This document shows, piece after piece, positions 1-9,340 of a stretch of DNA of 64,000 nucleotides. The stretch is taken from the NCBI RefSeq assembly GCF_016428805.1, contig NZ_JAELTJ010000001.1, positions 124,001 through 188,000 of the forward strand. The letters are read 5' to 3'. This stretch comes from Achromobacter sp. ASV32. GTDB taxonomy: Bacteria > Pseudomonadota > Gammaproteobacteria > Burkholderiales > Burkholderiaceae_B. Each line of letters opens with the position of its first letter. Position 1 is the first letter of the stretch. The position numbers and the translations under genes were made by a program. The notes beneath the pieces were generated by a model. That model was not told the DNA's origin. It did not search any database and was given only the letters and a program-made list of their open reading frames with translations.

Positions 1-66
1 ATTAGAGGCCGTGCGCTTTGTGCCGCTACGGGCCGGAATACAATCTTGAGCAAACAGGAGAAACGT

Positions 67-927
67 ATGCTCAACGGGCAGTTGCAACTGACCGATCTGA
101 CCATGGGCGTGTCCATGACGCGCCTGCGCCGCCCGGTTTTCGTGGCCGGCGTCCTCAGCCTGGCCATCCTGGCCGGCTGCGCATCAAAAGGCACTCGCGC
201 CCCGGTGGTCGACATGACCGGCGGACAGCCTTCGGCTTCGGCGCAACCCGGCGGCAGCTATGTCGTCAAGCCGGGTGACACGCTCTATAAGATCGCCCGC
301 GCCAACAACGTGGATGTCGAGAACGTCAAGCGCTGGAACAACCTCAGCGATCCCAACCAGATTTCGGTGGGGCAGGTGTTGAAGATGTCCGGCGGTTCGG
401 GCGGCATGGCGCAACCCGCGCCCATCGCCAGCGCCAAGCCGCAGCCGCGCCCGCTGGACCAGCCGGCCGATACGTCGGGCACGGCCGTCGCCTCGTTGCC
501 GCCGCCCTCGACCACGCCGCCTCCGGTTGACACCAAGCCGGCCACGCGCGCGGCCGATGCCGGCGTCATCAACTGGGCATGGCCGGCCGGCGGTCAGATC
601 ATGCAAGGCTTCAACAACAACAGCAAAGGCATCGACATCGCCGGCGCGCTGGGCGACCCGGTCAACGCTGCGGCGGACGGCAAGGTCATGTACAGCGGCA
701 ACGGCGTGCGCGGCCTGGGCAACCTGATCATCGTGAACCACCAGAACGGTTTCATCACAGCGTATGCGCACAACCGCACGCTGCTCGTGAAGACCGGCCA
801 GGACGTCAAGCGCGGCGCCAAGATCGCCGAAATCGGTCAAAGCGACACCACGTCGCCGCGCCTGCATTTCGAGATCCGCCGCCAGGGCACGCCTGTGGAT
901 CCGATGCAGTACCTGCCCGCCAAATGA
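67..927 (+). CDS. nlpD: LysM/M23 lipoprotein, NlpD-like amidase activator
   Basis: Envelope lipoprotein of the NlpD/EnvC family, which normally activates periplasmic amidases that split septal peptidoglycan. Visible parts: hydrophobic signal with lipobox LAGC (Cys38), a LysM domain at about residues 65-108, a Pro/Thr-rich linker, and a C-terminal LytM/M23 domain from about 180. The M23 domain keeps GIDI and LHFEIR, but the first metal-ligand His is replaced (SKGID), so it is probably not a peptidase itself, as in E. coli NlpD. The start follows AGGAG at 56-60. An in-frame ATG at 115 would give a more usual signal peptide length. The stop overlaps the next gene's ATG. The neighbour is not rpoS. 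Confidence 0.9.
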   Translation: MLNGQLQLTDLTMGVSMTRLRRPVFVAGVLSLAILAGCASKGTRAPVVDMTGGQPSASAQPGGSYVVKPGDTLYKIARANNVDVENVKRWNNLSDPNQISVGQVLKMSGGSGGMAQPAPIASAKPQPRPLDQPADTSGTAVASLPPPSTTPPPVDTKPATRAADAGVINWAWPAGGQIMQGFNNNSKGIDIAGALGDPVNAAADGKVMYSGNGVRGLGNLIIVNHQNGFITAYAHNRTLLVKTGQDVKRGAKIAEIGQSDTTSPRLHFEIRRQGTPVDPMQYLPAK

Positions 928-1703
928 CGCCCACCCTGGTTTTCGACCTTGAGACCATCCCGGATGCGGATGGCCTGCGCAAGCTCAATGGCTGGGGCGC
1001 CGACGTGCCCGACCATGAAGTGGTCGAACGTGCGCTGACAGCCCGCCGCGAAGCCGTCGGCCATGACTTCCTGCCGCTGCACCTGCACAAGGTCGCGGTG
1101 GTGGGCTGCGTGTTCCGCGACGACCAGGGCTTTCGCGTCAAGACGCTGGGCCAGCCGGACGATCCCGAAGCCGCCTTGCTGGCCGGCTTTTTCAAGACCA
1201 TCGAACGCTACACGCCCAAGCTGGTCAGCTGGAACGGCTCGGGCTTTGACCTGCCGGTGCTGCACTACCGCAGCCTGATCCAGGGCGTGCCCGCGCCGCG
1301 CTACTGGGACATGGGCGAAGAAGACCGCGATTTCAAGTTCAACAACTACATCTCGCGCTATCACAATCGCCACCTGGACCTGATGGACGTGCTGGCCAAG
1401 TACAACGGCCGCGCCAACGCGCCGCTGGACGAACTGGCCAAGCTTTGCGGCTTTCCCGGCAAGCTGGGCATGGACGGCAGCAAGGTCTGGGAAGCCTGGA
1501 GCACGGGTCGCGCCGACGAGGTCCGCGCCTACTGCGAGACCGACGTGGTCAACACCTGGCTGGTGTATTGCCGCTTTCGTTTTCTGCGCGGCGAGCTCGA
1601 CCGCACCGCCTACGATGCCGAAATCGCGCTGGTGCGCGACACGCTGTCGGCCAGCGATGCGCCCCACTGGCGCGAATACCTGGCCGCGTGGGACGCCAAC
1701 TGA
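924..1703 (+). CDS. Predicted 3'-5' exonuclease, PolB exonuclease-like
   Basis: 259-residue protein of the DnaQ-like fold, related to the proofreading domain of PolB. The N-terminal ExoI motif VFDLETIPD carries the metal-binding D-x-E pair. SWNGSGFDLPVL is the ExoII region and AYCETDVVNT the ExoIII region, so the catalytic acidic residues look intact. Expected activity is degradation of single-stranded or mismatched DNA 3' ends; the cellular role is unknown. Its ATG (924-926) overlaps the nlpD TGA, so the two are translationally coupled. A hairpin at 1731-1750 follows. Confidence 0.85.
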   Translation: MTPTLVFDLETIPDADGLRKLNGWGADVPDHEVVERALTARREAVGHDFLPLHLHKVAVVGCVFRDDQGFRVKTLGQPDDPEAALLAGFFKTIERYTPKLVSWNGSGFDLPVLHYRSLIQGVPAPRYWDMGEEDRDFKFNNYISRYHNRHLDLMDVLAKYNGRANAPLDELAKLCGFPGKLGMDGSKVWEAWSTGRADEVRAYCETDVVNTWLVYCRFRFLRGELDRTAYDAEIALVRDTLSASDAPHWREYLAAWDAN

Positions 1704-1730
1704 ATCACGCGTGGCGTCAGGATGCAAAGC

Positions 1731-1750
1731 ACGGAGCCCTCGGGCTCCGT
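1731..1750 (+). terminator. Hairpin after the exonuclease gene
   Basis: Perfect 8-bp stem ACGGAGCC/GGCTCCGT with loop CTCG. The following sequence is only weakly T-rich, so this is a probable but not strong terminator of the nlpD-exonuclease unit. Confidence 0.5.
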
Positions 1751-1863
1751 TTGCACGTCTGGACACCCGCAATCGACTGAAACATAGCTTGCGCAGGCGA
1801 AACCCGGATGAAACCGGGCGAATCGCACAATGGCCTCGCTTTCTTCACTTTCAGGAGACCTAC

Positions 1864-2475
1864 ATGTCCCGATTCGCTATCCGCTCCAACTTGGCTGCCC
1901 TGGCCATGGTCGCCGCTTCCGGCGGTTTGCTGGCCGGCACCGTCATGGCGGCTCCCCCCGCCGACGGCGGCCCCGCCGCGATGCACGACGGCCAGCATGG
2001 CGGCGGTTTCCACAAAGGCATGCGCGATGGCCTGTGGATCCCTGGCCTGGGCCCCGTGTCCAAGGCGCAGGTCGATCAGCTCAAGCTGGACGACAAGCAA
2101 CAAGCCCTGGTCAAGACCGCGCAAGAAGGCCAGCGTGGCCTGCGCGACGCCATGCGCGCGTCGGGCGGTCAACGCCACGATCTGCTCAAGGCGCAACTGG
2201 ACGCCGGCAAGCTGGACCCGCATGCGCTGGTCGATCAATCCGAAAAATCCCGCGACCAGTTCAGTTCGCAGGCCAAGCAGGTGCGTGATCAATGGCTGGC
2301 CGTATGGGATAGCCTGAACGACGCCCAGCGCGCCCAGGTGACCCAGTTGGTCAAGGAACGCCAGGCGAAGATGCAGGAGCGTCATGCCAAGATGGAAGGC
2401 CGTCACGGCAAGGGTCCAGGCGCACCCGCTGCCCCCGGGGCCGTGCCCCCGCCGGCGCCGCCCGCCGCCAACTGA
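1864..2475 (+). CDS. Spy/CpxP-like periplasmic protein
   Basis: 203-residue secreted protein with an N-terminal signal peptide ending near MAAPP. The mature part is helical, His/Lys/Gln-rich and shows the LNDAQRAQVTQLV type segment typical of the Spy/CpxP (LTxxQ) family of envelope-stress chaperones. The C-terminus is a Pro/Ala tail (PAAPGAVPPPAPPAAN). Start ATG follows CAGGAG. His clusters (GQHGGGFHKG, RHAKMEGRHGKG) might bind metal, but this is inference. Transcription probably ends at the strong hairpin at 2530-2560. Family assignment is by overall character and the LTxxQ-like segment. Confidence 0.7.
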   Translation: MSRFAIRSNLAALAMVAASGGLLAGTVMAAPPADGGPAAMHDGQHGGGFHKGMRDGLWIPGLGPVSKAQVDQLKLDDKQQALVKTAQEGQRGLRDAMRASGGQRHDLLKAQLDAGKLDPHALVDQSEKSRDQFSSQAKQVRDQWLAVWDSLNDAQRAQVTQLVKERQAKMQERHAKMEGRHGKGPGAPAAPGAVPPPAPPAAN

Positions 2476-2827
2476 GCGCGGTCAGCCACGCCCCTCCAAC
2501 CCCGCGCGGATTCCGCACGGTGGCTCGAACCCCAGTCTGCTTGCGCAGGCTGGGGTTTTTCGTTTGCGCGCTAGGGCGTGGCTGACCCGTACTGGTGCGC
2601 AATCCCCATTTTGATGCGCCGCCGCCTGCGTCCATGGCGCCGCGCACCGCCATGGTGCGGCCGGGGTGCGCGTTCAGCGGGCCGCCAGCCCTTCGACACG
2701 CAATTGAAACCTGGCACGGACCTTGCTTGAAGGAAAGGGAGCCGGTTACTCGCCGTTGCAAGACCGGTCCGACGGATGCGCCTCCGGCCGTCCTCCTCCT
2801 CGTTAAATCCGATCAGGACACCGCACC
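2476..2827. other. Intergenic region with terminator and promoter space
   Basis: 352 bp without a convincing gene. The first part holds the terminator at 2530-2560. The rest (about 2561-2827) should contain the promoter of the TorF-type porin gene, but I see no clear sigma-70 hexamer pair or operator. Confidence 0.6.
2530..2560 (+). terminator. Rho-independent terminator after spy-like gene
   Basis: Stem CCCCAGTCTG / CAGGCTGGGG (one mismatch) with loop CTTGCG region and five T residues directly after. It ends the spy-like transcript. Confidence 0.85.
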
Positions 2828-3580
2828 ATGAAGAAGACGTTGCTAGCCTTGCCCGCTGTGCTTGCCGCTTGTTTCGCTGCGACGACGCAGGCCGAACCCA
2901 CTGACCTGGGCGGCGGTTTTTCCCTTAGCGGCAATGCCACGATCGCCAGTGACTACCGTTTCCGCGGCTACTCGCAAACCGACTTCCGGCCCGCCGCGCA
3001 ATTGGGTATCGACCTGACCCACAGCTCCGGCTTCTACCTGGGCAACTGGAACTCGAACGTCTCCAACTTCGTCTTCACCGACGGCAACCTGGAAATGGAC
3101 TTTTACGGCGGCTGGAAGGGCGACGTGGGCGGCGGGTTCACGCTGGATGCCGGCGTGCTGCATTACTACTATCCGGGCTCCAGCTCGCCCAAGGGCGGCA
3201 ACTACAACAACACCGACCTGTATCTGGCCGGCACCTACGGCAACTACACCCTCAAGTACTCGTATACGCCGAGCGACTTTTTCAGCACGCCCGACAGCAA
3301 GGGCACCTGGTACCTGGACGGCACCGCCAATTTCGACCTGGGCGACGGCTGGGGCCTGGTGGGCCATGTCGGCTATCAGAAGCTGAAGAACCAGGTGAAC
3401 ATGGACGGCGACTCCATCAGCGGCTATGTCGATTACAAGCTGGGCGTGACCAAGGACCTGAAGGGCTGGGTGCTGGGCCTGGCCGCGGTCGGCGCCAGCA
3501 AGGACAACTGGCTGCCCACCAAGTACGGCCATCCGTCAGGCCGCCTGGGGGCGGTGTTCTCGGTGTCGCGCTCGTTCTGA
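2828..3580 (+). CDS. TorF family putative porin
   Basis: 250-residue outer-membrane-type protein with a clear Sec signal (MKKTLLALPAVLAACFAATTQA). The mature part is rich in Gly/Tyr/Asp and alternating hydrophobic residues, typical of a beta-barrel. SDYRFRGYSQTDFRPAAQLG near the N-terminus is the hallmark of the conserved family annotated as TorF-type putative porin. It ends in an aromatic residue (SVSRSF), as outer membrane barrels do. The gene stands alone: terminators lie upstream (2530-2560) and downstream (3624-3680). Substrate unknown. Confidence 0.8.
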   Translation: MKKTLLALPAVLAACFAATTQAEPTDLGGGFSLSGNATIASDYRFRGYSQTDFRPAAQLGIDLTHSSGFYLGNWNSNVSNFVFTDGNLEMDFYGGWKGDVGGGFTLDAGVLHYYYPGSSSPKGGNYNNTDLYLAGTYGNYTLKYSYTPSDFFSTPDSKGTWYLDGTANFDLGDGWGLVGHVGYQKLKNQVNMDGDSISGYVDYKLGVTKDLKGWVLGLAAVGASKDNWLPTKYGHPSGRLGAVFSVSRSF

Positions 3581-3623
3581 TTTCTACGCTATCCGTGGCG
3601 GCGCCCTGACCGGCGTCGGTTTT

Positions 3624-3680
3624 GGGGGGCTTGATGGAGACTGCCTGCTGGGCTGTCTCCGGCAAGTCCCCCCTTTTTTT
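3624..3680 (+). terminator. Strong two-part terminator after porin gene
   Basis: Outer arms GGGGGGCTTG and CAAGTCCCCCC (one bulge) enclose inner arms GGAGAC/GTCTCC, followed by seven T residues. It insulates the porin gene from rlmD. Confidence 0.85.
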
Positions 3681-3727
3681 GAATCCTTTTACAATGCCGG
3701 GTTGCGTGTAAATCTGGACTGCGTGAG

Positions 3728-5263
3728 ATGTCTGACGTTTTGAGTATCGAATCCCTGGATCTGGAAGCCCGGGGTATTGCCCGCCGCGATGGCAAGGTCA
3801 TATTCGTGGAAGGCGCCTTGCCGGGCGAGCGGGTCACGACCGTCACCGTGCGCCGCAAGCCGTCCTATGAAATCGCGCGCGTCGACCAGGTGCTGCGGCC
3901 TTCGTCGCAGCGGGTCGTGCCGCGTTGCCCCCACTTCGGCGTCTGTGGCGGCTGTGCCATGCAGCACCTGGAACCCAGCACCCAGGTGGCGATCAAGCAG
4001 CGCTCGCTCGAAGACACCTTCTGGCACGTCGGCAAGCTGCGCCCGTCGCGCATTCTGCCGCCGCTGCAAGGCCCGACCTGGGGCTATCGCTATCGCGCGC
4101 GCCTGTCGGTGCGCGTGGTGCCCAAAAAGGGCGGCGTGCTGGTGGGCTTTCACGAACGCAAGAGCAGCTACGTGGCCGACATGCGCGAATGCCATGTGCT
4201 GCCGCGCCACGTCAGCGACCTGCTGATGCCGCTGCGCGCCATGATCGCGTCGATGTCCGCGCCCGACCGCCTGCCGCAGATCGAAGTCTCGCTGGGCGAT
4301 GGCGTCACCGCGCTGGTGCTGCGCCATCTGGTGCCGCTGACCGACAACGATATCGCCGTGCTGCGGGCCTTTGCCGACAAGCACGACGTGCAGTGGTGGC
4401 TGCAGCCCAAGGGACCCGAGACGGTGCATCCGCTGGTGCCTGAGCACCGCGACGCGCTGACCTATACGATGCCCGAATTCGGCCTGCGCATGCCGTACCG
4501 GCCCACCGATTTCACGCAGGTCAACCATGCCATCAACCGCGCGATGGTGTCGCGCGCGCTCAAGCTGCTGGAAGTGCAGCCGACCGACCGCGTGGCCGAC
4601 CTGTTCTGCGGCCTGGGCAATTTCACGCTGCCGCTGGCCACTCAGGCCCGCGAGGCCGTGGGCGTGGAAGGCAGCAAGGCGCTGACGGACCGCGCGTTCG
4701 AGGCGGCGGCCCGCCACGGACTGGGTGAACGCACCCGTTTCTCGACGCTGAACCTGTTCGAGGTCGACGCGCACTGGCTGCGCAGCCTGGGCTTTTTCGA
4801 CCGCATGCTGATCGATCCGCCGCGCGAAGGCGCCCATGCCGTGTCGCAGGCGCTGGCGCAGTTGACGCCCGCCGAGCGTCCGCGCCGCATCGTCTACGTG
4901 TCCTGTAACCCGGCCACGCTGGCGCGCGACGCCTCGATCCTGGTGCACGAGGGCGGTTACCTGCTCAAGAGCGCCGGCGTCATCAACATGTTCCCGCACA
5001 CCGGGCACGTCGAATCCATCGCCGTGTTCGAGTCGCTGGATGCCGCCGGGGTGTTGCAGGTGCAGGAAAATGCCCGTCTGCGCGCCATCCAGCAAGCCGC
5101 CGAGACCATGGCGGCGGAAGCGGCGAAGGCCGCCGCCGCGGCCGAGAAGAAGGCGGCCAAGCAGGCGGCCACCGACGCCTACCATGCACGCGTTGCGGCA
5201 GAGGGTGGGGCGGCCCCTGCCGGGGCGGCCCATGCCGGGGCGGCAGAACAAGATCCGGACTGA
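3728..5263 (+). CDS. rlmD: 23S rRNA (uracil-C5)-methyltransferase RlmD
   Basis: SAM-dependent enzyme that makes m5U1939 in 23S rRNA. An N-terminal TRAM domain (about residues 1-60) is followed by a cysteine cluster ([14 protein letters not shown]) that binds a [4Fe-4S] centre. The Rossmann methyltransferase domain shows [11 protein letters not shown], then LIDPPREG and the catalytic [11 protein letters not shown]. At 511 residues it is longer than E. coli RlmD (about 430) because of an Ala/Lys-rich coiled C-terminal extension from about 445, which looks dispensable. A TACAAT hexamer at 3691-3696 could be its -10 element. Confidence 0.95.
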   Translation: MSDVLSIESLDLEARGIARRDGKVIFVEGALPGERVTTVTVRRKPSYEIARVDQVLRPSSQRVVPRCPHFGVCGGCAMQHLEPSTQVAIKQRSLEDTFWHVGKLRPSRILPPLQGPTWGYRYRARLSVRVVPKKGGVLVGFHERKSSYVADMRECHVLPRHVSDLLMPLRAMIASMSAPDRLPQIEVSLGDGVTALVLRHLVPLTDNDIAVLRAFADKHDVQWWLQPKGPETVHPLVPEHRDALTYTMPEFGLRMPYRPTDFTQVNHAINRAMVSRALKLLEVQPTDRVADLFCGLGNFTLPLATQAREAVGVEGSKALTDRAFEAAARHGLGERTRFSTLNLFEVDAHWLRSLGFFDRMLIDPPREGAHAVSQALAQLTPAERPRRIVYVSCNPATLARDASILVHEGGYLLKSAGVINMFPHTGHVESIAVFESLDAAGVLQVQENARLRAIQQAAETMAAEAAKAAAAAEKKAAKQAATDAYHARVAAEGGAAPAGAAHAGAAEQDPD

Positions 5264-5327
5264 CGTAAACGTGCGGCCTCGGCGCGCGTCTGCGGGGCCG
5301 CTTCGTCCGTCTCCTGCGGTCTTACTA

Positions 5328-5759
5328 TCAGGGCCTGTGCCCGGCTTGCGTCTCCGTAGCCGGGCCCTGTGGCGGGCCGCCCAGGTTTTCCAGGATCGGA
5401 CAGTCGGGCCGGTCGTCGCCATGGCAATGCTGGGCCAGGTGCTTGAGCGTGGCGGCCATGTCGCGCAGGGCGCAGGCCTTGCGCTCCAGTTCCTCGACGT
5501 GTTCCAGCGCGATGCGCTTGACGTCGGCGCTGGCGCGGCTGCGGTCTTTCCATAGCGCCAGCAGCCCGTTCATCTGCTCTACCGAGAACCCCAGGTCGCG
5601 CGCGCGGCGCACGAAGCGCAGCGTGTGCAGGTCGTTCTCGCTGTAGACGCGGTAGCCCGAGTCCTTGCGCAGCGCCGGGCCGATCAGGCCGATGCTCTCG
5701 TAGTAGCGGATCATCTTGGCCGAGATGCCCGAGGCTTGCGCGGCTTGTCCAATGTTCAT
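5328..5759 (-). CDS. cueR: Copper-responsive MerR-family regulator CueR
   Basis: 143-residue MerR-type activator/repressor. The N-terminal winged helix (MNIGQAAQASGISAKMIRYYE) is followed by a coiled-coil dimerisation helix and the metal-binding loop CHGDDRPDC (C-x7-C), the spacing found in Cu(I) sensors of the CueR type. It is the last gene of the copA transcript, 33 bp behind copA, so it should be induced by its own target promoter. Cognate operators lie at 8101-8131 and 8146-8176. Confidence 0.92.
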   Translation of the reverse strand: MNIGQAAQASGISAKMIRYYESIGLIGPALRKDSGYRVYSENDLHTLRFVRRARDLGFSVEQMNGLLALWKDRSRASADVKRIALEHVEELERKACALRDMAATLKHLAQHCHGDDRPDCPILENLGGPPQGPATETQAGHRP

Positions 5760-5792
5760 ATCAGGGTCTCCGGGATGGGTGGGCGCGCGGGC

Positions 5793-8072
5793 TCAATGCG
5801 CCGCGCGCGGCCGGAAGGTCTTCAGGCGCAGCGCGTTGCCCAGGACGAACACGCTGGACAGCGCCATGGCGCCGGCCGCAAAAATGGGCGATAGCGACAG
5901 CCCGAACGCGGGGTACAGCGCCCCGGCCGCCAGCGGGATCAGCGCCGCGTTGTAGGCAAAGGCCCAGAACAGGTTCTGGCGGATGTTGGCCAGCGTGGCG
6001 CGGCTGAGCGCGATCGCGTTGGGCACGCCGTGCAGGTCATCGGCCATCAGCACCACCGAGGCGGCTTCGATGGCGACGTCGGTGCCCGTGCCGATGGCGA
6101 TGCCGGTATCAGCCGCGGCCAGGGCGGGGGCGTCGTTGATGCCGTCGCCCACGAAGGCCACCTTGCGGCCACCGGCGCGCAGCGCGCTGATCGCCTCGAC
6201 CTTGCCGTCGGGCAAGACTTCGGCGCGCACTTCATCGATGCCCAGCTGACGCGCCACGGCCTGGGCCGTATGGCGGTTGTCGCCGGTGATCATGGCGGTT
6301 TTCAGGCCTTGCGCGTGCAGCGCGGCGATGGCATCCACGGCCGACGGCTTGATGGGGTCGGTCACGGCGATCATGGCGGCGGCCTGGCCGTCGATGGCGA
6401 CATAGATGGGCGTCTTGCCTTCGTTGCCCCAGCTTTCGGCGCGTTGGCCAAAGGCGCTGACGTCCACGCCGCGCTCGCGCATCAGCCGGTCGGCGCCTGC
6501 CAGCACGCGCTTGCCGGCCACCGAGGCCTCGACGCCCGCGCCGGTGATGGCCGCGAAGCCTTCGGCTGGCAACAGCGCCAGCTTGCGCTCGGCGGCGGCG
6601 TCGACGATGGCCAGTGCGATGGGGTGTTCGGAGCGGGCCTGCACCGACGCGACCCATTGCAGCACGTCTTCGCCGCTGAAGCCTGCGGCCGGTTCAAGCT
6701 CGGTCAAGGTGGGCTTGCCCAGGGTCAGCGTGCCGGTCTTGTCGAACGCGACGACATTGACGTCGCGCAGCGTCTGCAGCGCATCGCCCTGGCGGAACAG
6801 CACGCCCATTTCGGCGGCCCGGCCCGTGCCCACCATGATGGACGTGGGCGTGGCCAGGCCCATCGCGCAAGGGCAGGCGATGATCAGCACGGCCACGGCG
6901 TTGACCAGCGCATGCGACAGCGCCGGTGTCGGGCCGAGGAAGAACCAGGCCAGGAAGGTCAGCAGCGCCGCGGCCATCACGGCCGGCACGAACCAGGCGG
7001 TGACCTGGTCCACCAGCGCCTGGATCGGCAGGCGCGCGCCCTGGGCGGCTTCGACCATGCGGATGATGCGGGCCAGCATGGTGTCCGCGCCGGTGTGGGT
7101 GACGCGCAGCGTGAAGCTGCCCGACGTGTTCAGCGTGCCGCCCGTGGCTTGCATGCCGGGCTGCTTTTCGACCGGCACCGGTTCGCCCGTCAGCATCGAT
7201 TCGTCGACATACGAACTGCCTTCGATGATCTCGCCGTCCAGCGGGATCTTTTCGCCGGGGCGCACCAGCACGACATCGCCCGTGCGGACGTGCTCGATCT
7301 CGACGTCCTGCGGCTGGCCGTCGCGCATGACGCGGGCGGTGCGCGGCTGCAAGCCGATCAGCCGCTTGATGGCCGCGCCGGTCTTGCCCTTGGCACGGGC
7401 TTCCAGCGTGCGGCCAAGCAGGATCAGCGTCACGATGACGGCGGCGGCCTCGAAATACACATTGCGCGCGGCCTCGGGCAGCCACTGCGGCGCAAAGGTC
7501 GCCACCACCGAATAACCCCAGGCAGCGCCGGCGCCCAGTGCCACCAGCGAGTTCATCTCCGGCGCGCGGCGCCACAAGGCGACCAGGCCCTTGCTGAAGA
7601 AATGGCGGCCCGGCCAGGCCAGCACGGCCGTGGTCAGCACGAATTGCAGCAGCCAGCTGTTCTGCTGGCCGAGGGTGCCCAGCACCCAGTGGTGCATGGC
7701 GGGAATCAGGTGCGAGCCCATTTCCAGCGCGAAGACGGGCAGCGTCAGCACCAGCGCGGCGATGAAGGCATGCTGCAGGCGCCGCGCTTCGGCGTCGCGG
7801 GCTTCGGACTGGCGTTCGGCGTGGTCGTCCTGGGCCACGATGGGGCGGGCCTCGTAGCCCATCTTGACCACGGCTTCGACCAGCGCGTCCGGTTGGGCGG
7901 CTTGCGGGTCATAGGCAACCAGGGCGCGTTCGGTAGCCAGGTTGACCTGGGCCTGAGTCACGCCCGGCACGCGGGTCAGGGCCTTTTCCACGCGCTTGAC
8001 GCATGACGCGCAGGTCATGCCGCCGATGGCAAGTTCCAACTCGATGGCGGGGGCAGGGGTGGCAACGCTCAT
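5793..8072 (-). CDS. copA: Cu(I)-exporting P-type ATPase CopA
   Basis: 759-residue P1B-type ATPase that pumps Cu(I) out of the cytoplasm. One N-terminal heavy-metal domain (GGMTCASC) is followed by membrane helices, the transport motif [12 protein letters not shown], the phosphorylation site DKTGTLT, and the ATP-binding and hinge motifs MITGDN and GDGINDAP. Longer in-frame starts exist at 8108 and 8117. They fall inside or before the -10 region of the minus-strand CueR promoter, so ATG 8072 with a leader of about 20 nt is preferred. cueR follows in the same transcript and copZ is divergent. Confidence 0.95.
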   Translation of the reverse strand: MSVATPAPAIELELAIGGMTCASCVKRVEKALTRVPGVTQAQVNLATERALVAYDPQAAQPDALVEAVVKMGYEARPIVAQDDHAERQSEARDAEARRLQHAFIAALVLTLPVFALEMGSHLIPAMHHWVLGTLGQQNSWLLQFVLTTAVLAWPGRHFFSKGLVALWRRAPEMNSLVALGAGAAWGYSVVATFAPQWLPEAARNVYFEAAAVIVTLILLGRTLEARAKGKTGAAIKRLIGLQPRTARVMRDGQPQDVEIEHVRTGDVVLVRPGEKIPLDGEIIEGSSYVDESMLTGEPVPVEKQPGMQATGGTLNTSGSFTLRVTHTGADTMLARIIRMVEAAQGARLPIQALVDQVTAWFVPAVMAAALLTFLAWFFLGPTPALSHALVNAVAVLIIACPCAMGLATPTSIMVGTGRAAEMGVLFRQGDALQTLRDVNVVAFDKTGTLTLGKPTLTELEPAAGFSGEDVLQWVASVQARSEHPIALAIVDAAAERKLALLPAEGFAAITGAGVEASVAGKRVLAGADRLMRERGVDVSAFGQRAESWGNEGKTPIYVAIDGQAAAMIAVTDPIKPSAVDAIAALHAQGLKTAMITGDNRHTAQAVARQLGIDEVRAEVLPDGKVEAISALRAGGRKVAFVGDGINDAPALAAADTGIAIGTGTDVAIEAASVVLMADDLHGVPNAIALSRATLANIRQNLFWAFAYNAALIPLAAGALYPAFGLSLSPIFAAGAMALSSVFVLGNALRLKTFRPRAAH

Positions 8073-8100
8073 GGCAGTCTCGTTTCGGGAAGGAAGCGCC

Positions 8101-8131
8101 AGTTTCATCCTTCCCATGATAGGAAGGTCAA
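8101..8131 (-). promoter_or_regulatory. CueR-dependent promoter of copA-cueR
   Basis: Read on the minus strand: -35 TTGACC (8131-8126), a 19-bp spacer made of the CueR dyad TTCCTATCATGGGAA, and a poor -10 GAAACT (8106-8101). The overlong 19-bp spacer with the dyad between the hexamers is the signature of MerR-type promoters. It would start transcription about 22 nt before the copA ATG. Confidence 0.8.
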
Positions 8132-8145
8132 GGTTTATTCTACGC

Positions 8146-8176
8146 TTGACCTTCCTATCATGGGAAGGTTTAAGCT
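8146..8176 (+). promoter_or_regulatory. CueR-dependent promoter of copZ
   Basis: Plus strand: -35 TTGACC (8146-8151), 19-bp spacer with the same dyad TTCCTATCATGGGAAGG, -10 TAAGCT (8171-8176). It closely resembles the E. coli copA promoter (ACCTTCC...GGAAGGT dyad). It is an inverted copy of the copA-side site; the two sites lie 14 bp apart. Confidence 0.85.
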
Positions 8177-8233
8177 GGGGTCAAGCTGGCAACCGACAAG
8201 CGTTGCGGCACCCCGATTTCAACGGAGAACAAC

Positions 8234-8434
8234 ATGAGCATCGAATTCCAAGTTCCTGACATGACCTGCGGCCATTGCGTCAAGACCATCACCGGCGCGG
8301 TGAATGCGGCGGCGCCGGGCGCGACCGTGGCCGTGGACCTGCCGACCCACCGCGTCACCATCAGTGGCACGGACCAGGCCGACAAGGTCGAGGCCGCCAT
8401 TCGCGACGCCGGCTACGAGCCGCAGCGGGTCTGA
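8234..8434 (+). CDS. copZ: Copper chaperone CopZ
   Basis: 66-residue single heavy-metal-associated domain with the Cu(I)-binding motif MTCGHC near the N-terminus and a ferredoxin-like pattern. It should carry Cu(I) in the cytoplasm to CopA or CueR. Start ATG has CGGAGAAC upstream. It is expressed divergently from copA-cueR from the CueR promoter at 8146-8176. Confidence 0.92.
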   Translation: MSIEFQVPDMTCGHCVKTITGAVNAAAPGATVAVDLPTHRVTISGTDQADKVEAAIRDAGYEPQRV

Positions 8435-8602
8435 GCCCACATGGCCGCCAGGCGTATGATAGAAAACATCTGGCGGCAGTTATTTTGTAATTGCCAAAAA
8501 CTATCAATCAAGTAAATTTATTAAATTTGAATAATTAATAGCTGCTGTTTATCATTCTTTCCATGGTGGTTAAACAAACCCCGCTACCCAAGGAGAGATT
8601 GC

Positions 8603-9331
8603 ATGCTGCAAAACCGTGAAGGCCAACGTGTTCCCAACGTAACGTTCCCCGTCCGCGAGGGCAACACCTGGAAAAAGCTCACGTCCGACGACCTGTTCAA
8701 GAACAAGACGGTCGTGGTCTTTTCGCTTCCCGGCGCGTTCACGCCGACCTGCTCGTCCACCCACTTGCCGCGTTACAACGAACTGGCTCCGGCCTTCTTC
8801 GAAGCCGGCGTCGACAGCATCGTCTGCGTGTCCGTGAACGACACCTTCGTCATGAACGAATGGGCCAAGGACCAGGAATCGGCCAACATCACGCTGCTGC
8901 CCGACGGCAACGGTGAATTCACCGAAGGCATGGGCATGCTGGTCGACAAGCGCGACCTGGGCTTCGGCAAGCGTAGCTGGCGCTATTCCATGCTGGTCAA
9001 GGACGGCGTGGTCCAGAAGATGTTCATCGAGCCCGAAAAGGAAGGCGACCCGTTTGAAGTGTCGGACGCCGACACCATGCTGGCCTACTTCGCTCCGTCG
9101 GCCAAGAAGCCCGACCAGGTGGTCGTGTTCTCCAAGCCGGGCTGCCCGTTCTGCGTGGAAGCCAAGGCGCTGCTCGATAGCAAGGGCTATGCCCCGATCG
9201 AAATCCCGCTGGAAAACAAGGTCCGCGGCCGTGTGATCGGCGCCGTGTCCGGCAAGGGTACGGCTCCCCAGGTGTTCATCAACGGTGCGTTGATCGGCGG
9301 CCTGGAAGATCTGAAGGCGCACTTCGCCTGA
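8603..9331 (+). CDS. Hybrid peroxiredoxin 5-glutaredoxin
   Basis: 242-residue fusion. An N-terminal Prx5-type peroxiredoxin (peroxidatic Cys in [14 protein letters not shown], about residues 45-55) is joined to a C-terminal glutaredoxin with the redox motif CPFC ([15 protein letters not shown], about 170-185). Such hybrids reduce H2O2 and alkyl hydroperoxides using glutathione without a separate glutaredoxin. Start ATG follows AAGGAGAG. The upstream 150 bp is unusually AT-rich and probably carries its regulated promoter. A dihydrolipoamide dehydrogenase-like flavoprotein gene follows after a hairpin-rich gap. Confidence 0.93.
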   Translation: MLQNREGQRVPNVTFPVREGNTWKKLTSDDLFKNKTVVVFSLPGAFTPTCSSTHLPRYNELAPAFFEAGVDSIVCVSVNDTFVMNEWAKDQESANITLLPDGNGEFTEGMGMLVDKRDLGFGKRSWRYSMLVKDGVVQKMFIEPEKEGDPFEVSDADTMLAYFAPSAKKPDQVVVFSKPGCPFCVEAKALLDSKGYAPIEIPLENKVRGRVIGAVSGKGTAPQVFINGALIGGLEDLKAHFA

Positions 9332-9340
9332 TAGCTGGCA

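Noticed and set aside
6030-8006. Very long open frame opposite copA
   Set aside because: Low-complexity His/Gly/Gln/Arg-rich translation typical of antisense reading in GC-rich DNA; copA on the other strand has all P-type ATPase motifs. The same applies to long antisense frames opposite 29.7-31.5, 33.8-36.4, 43.1-45.1 and 48-50 kb.
8459-8473. Full OxyR site ATAG-N7-CTAT repeated
   Set aside because: The first tetramer pair reads ATAG-N7-CTGG and is not in phase with the later ATAG-N7-TTAT; kept only as a weak finding.
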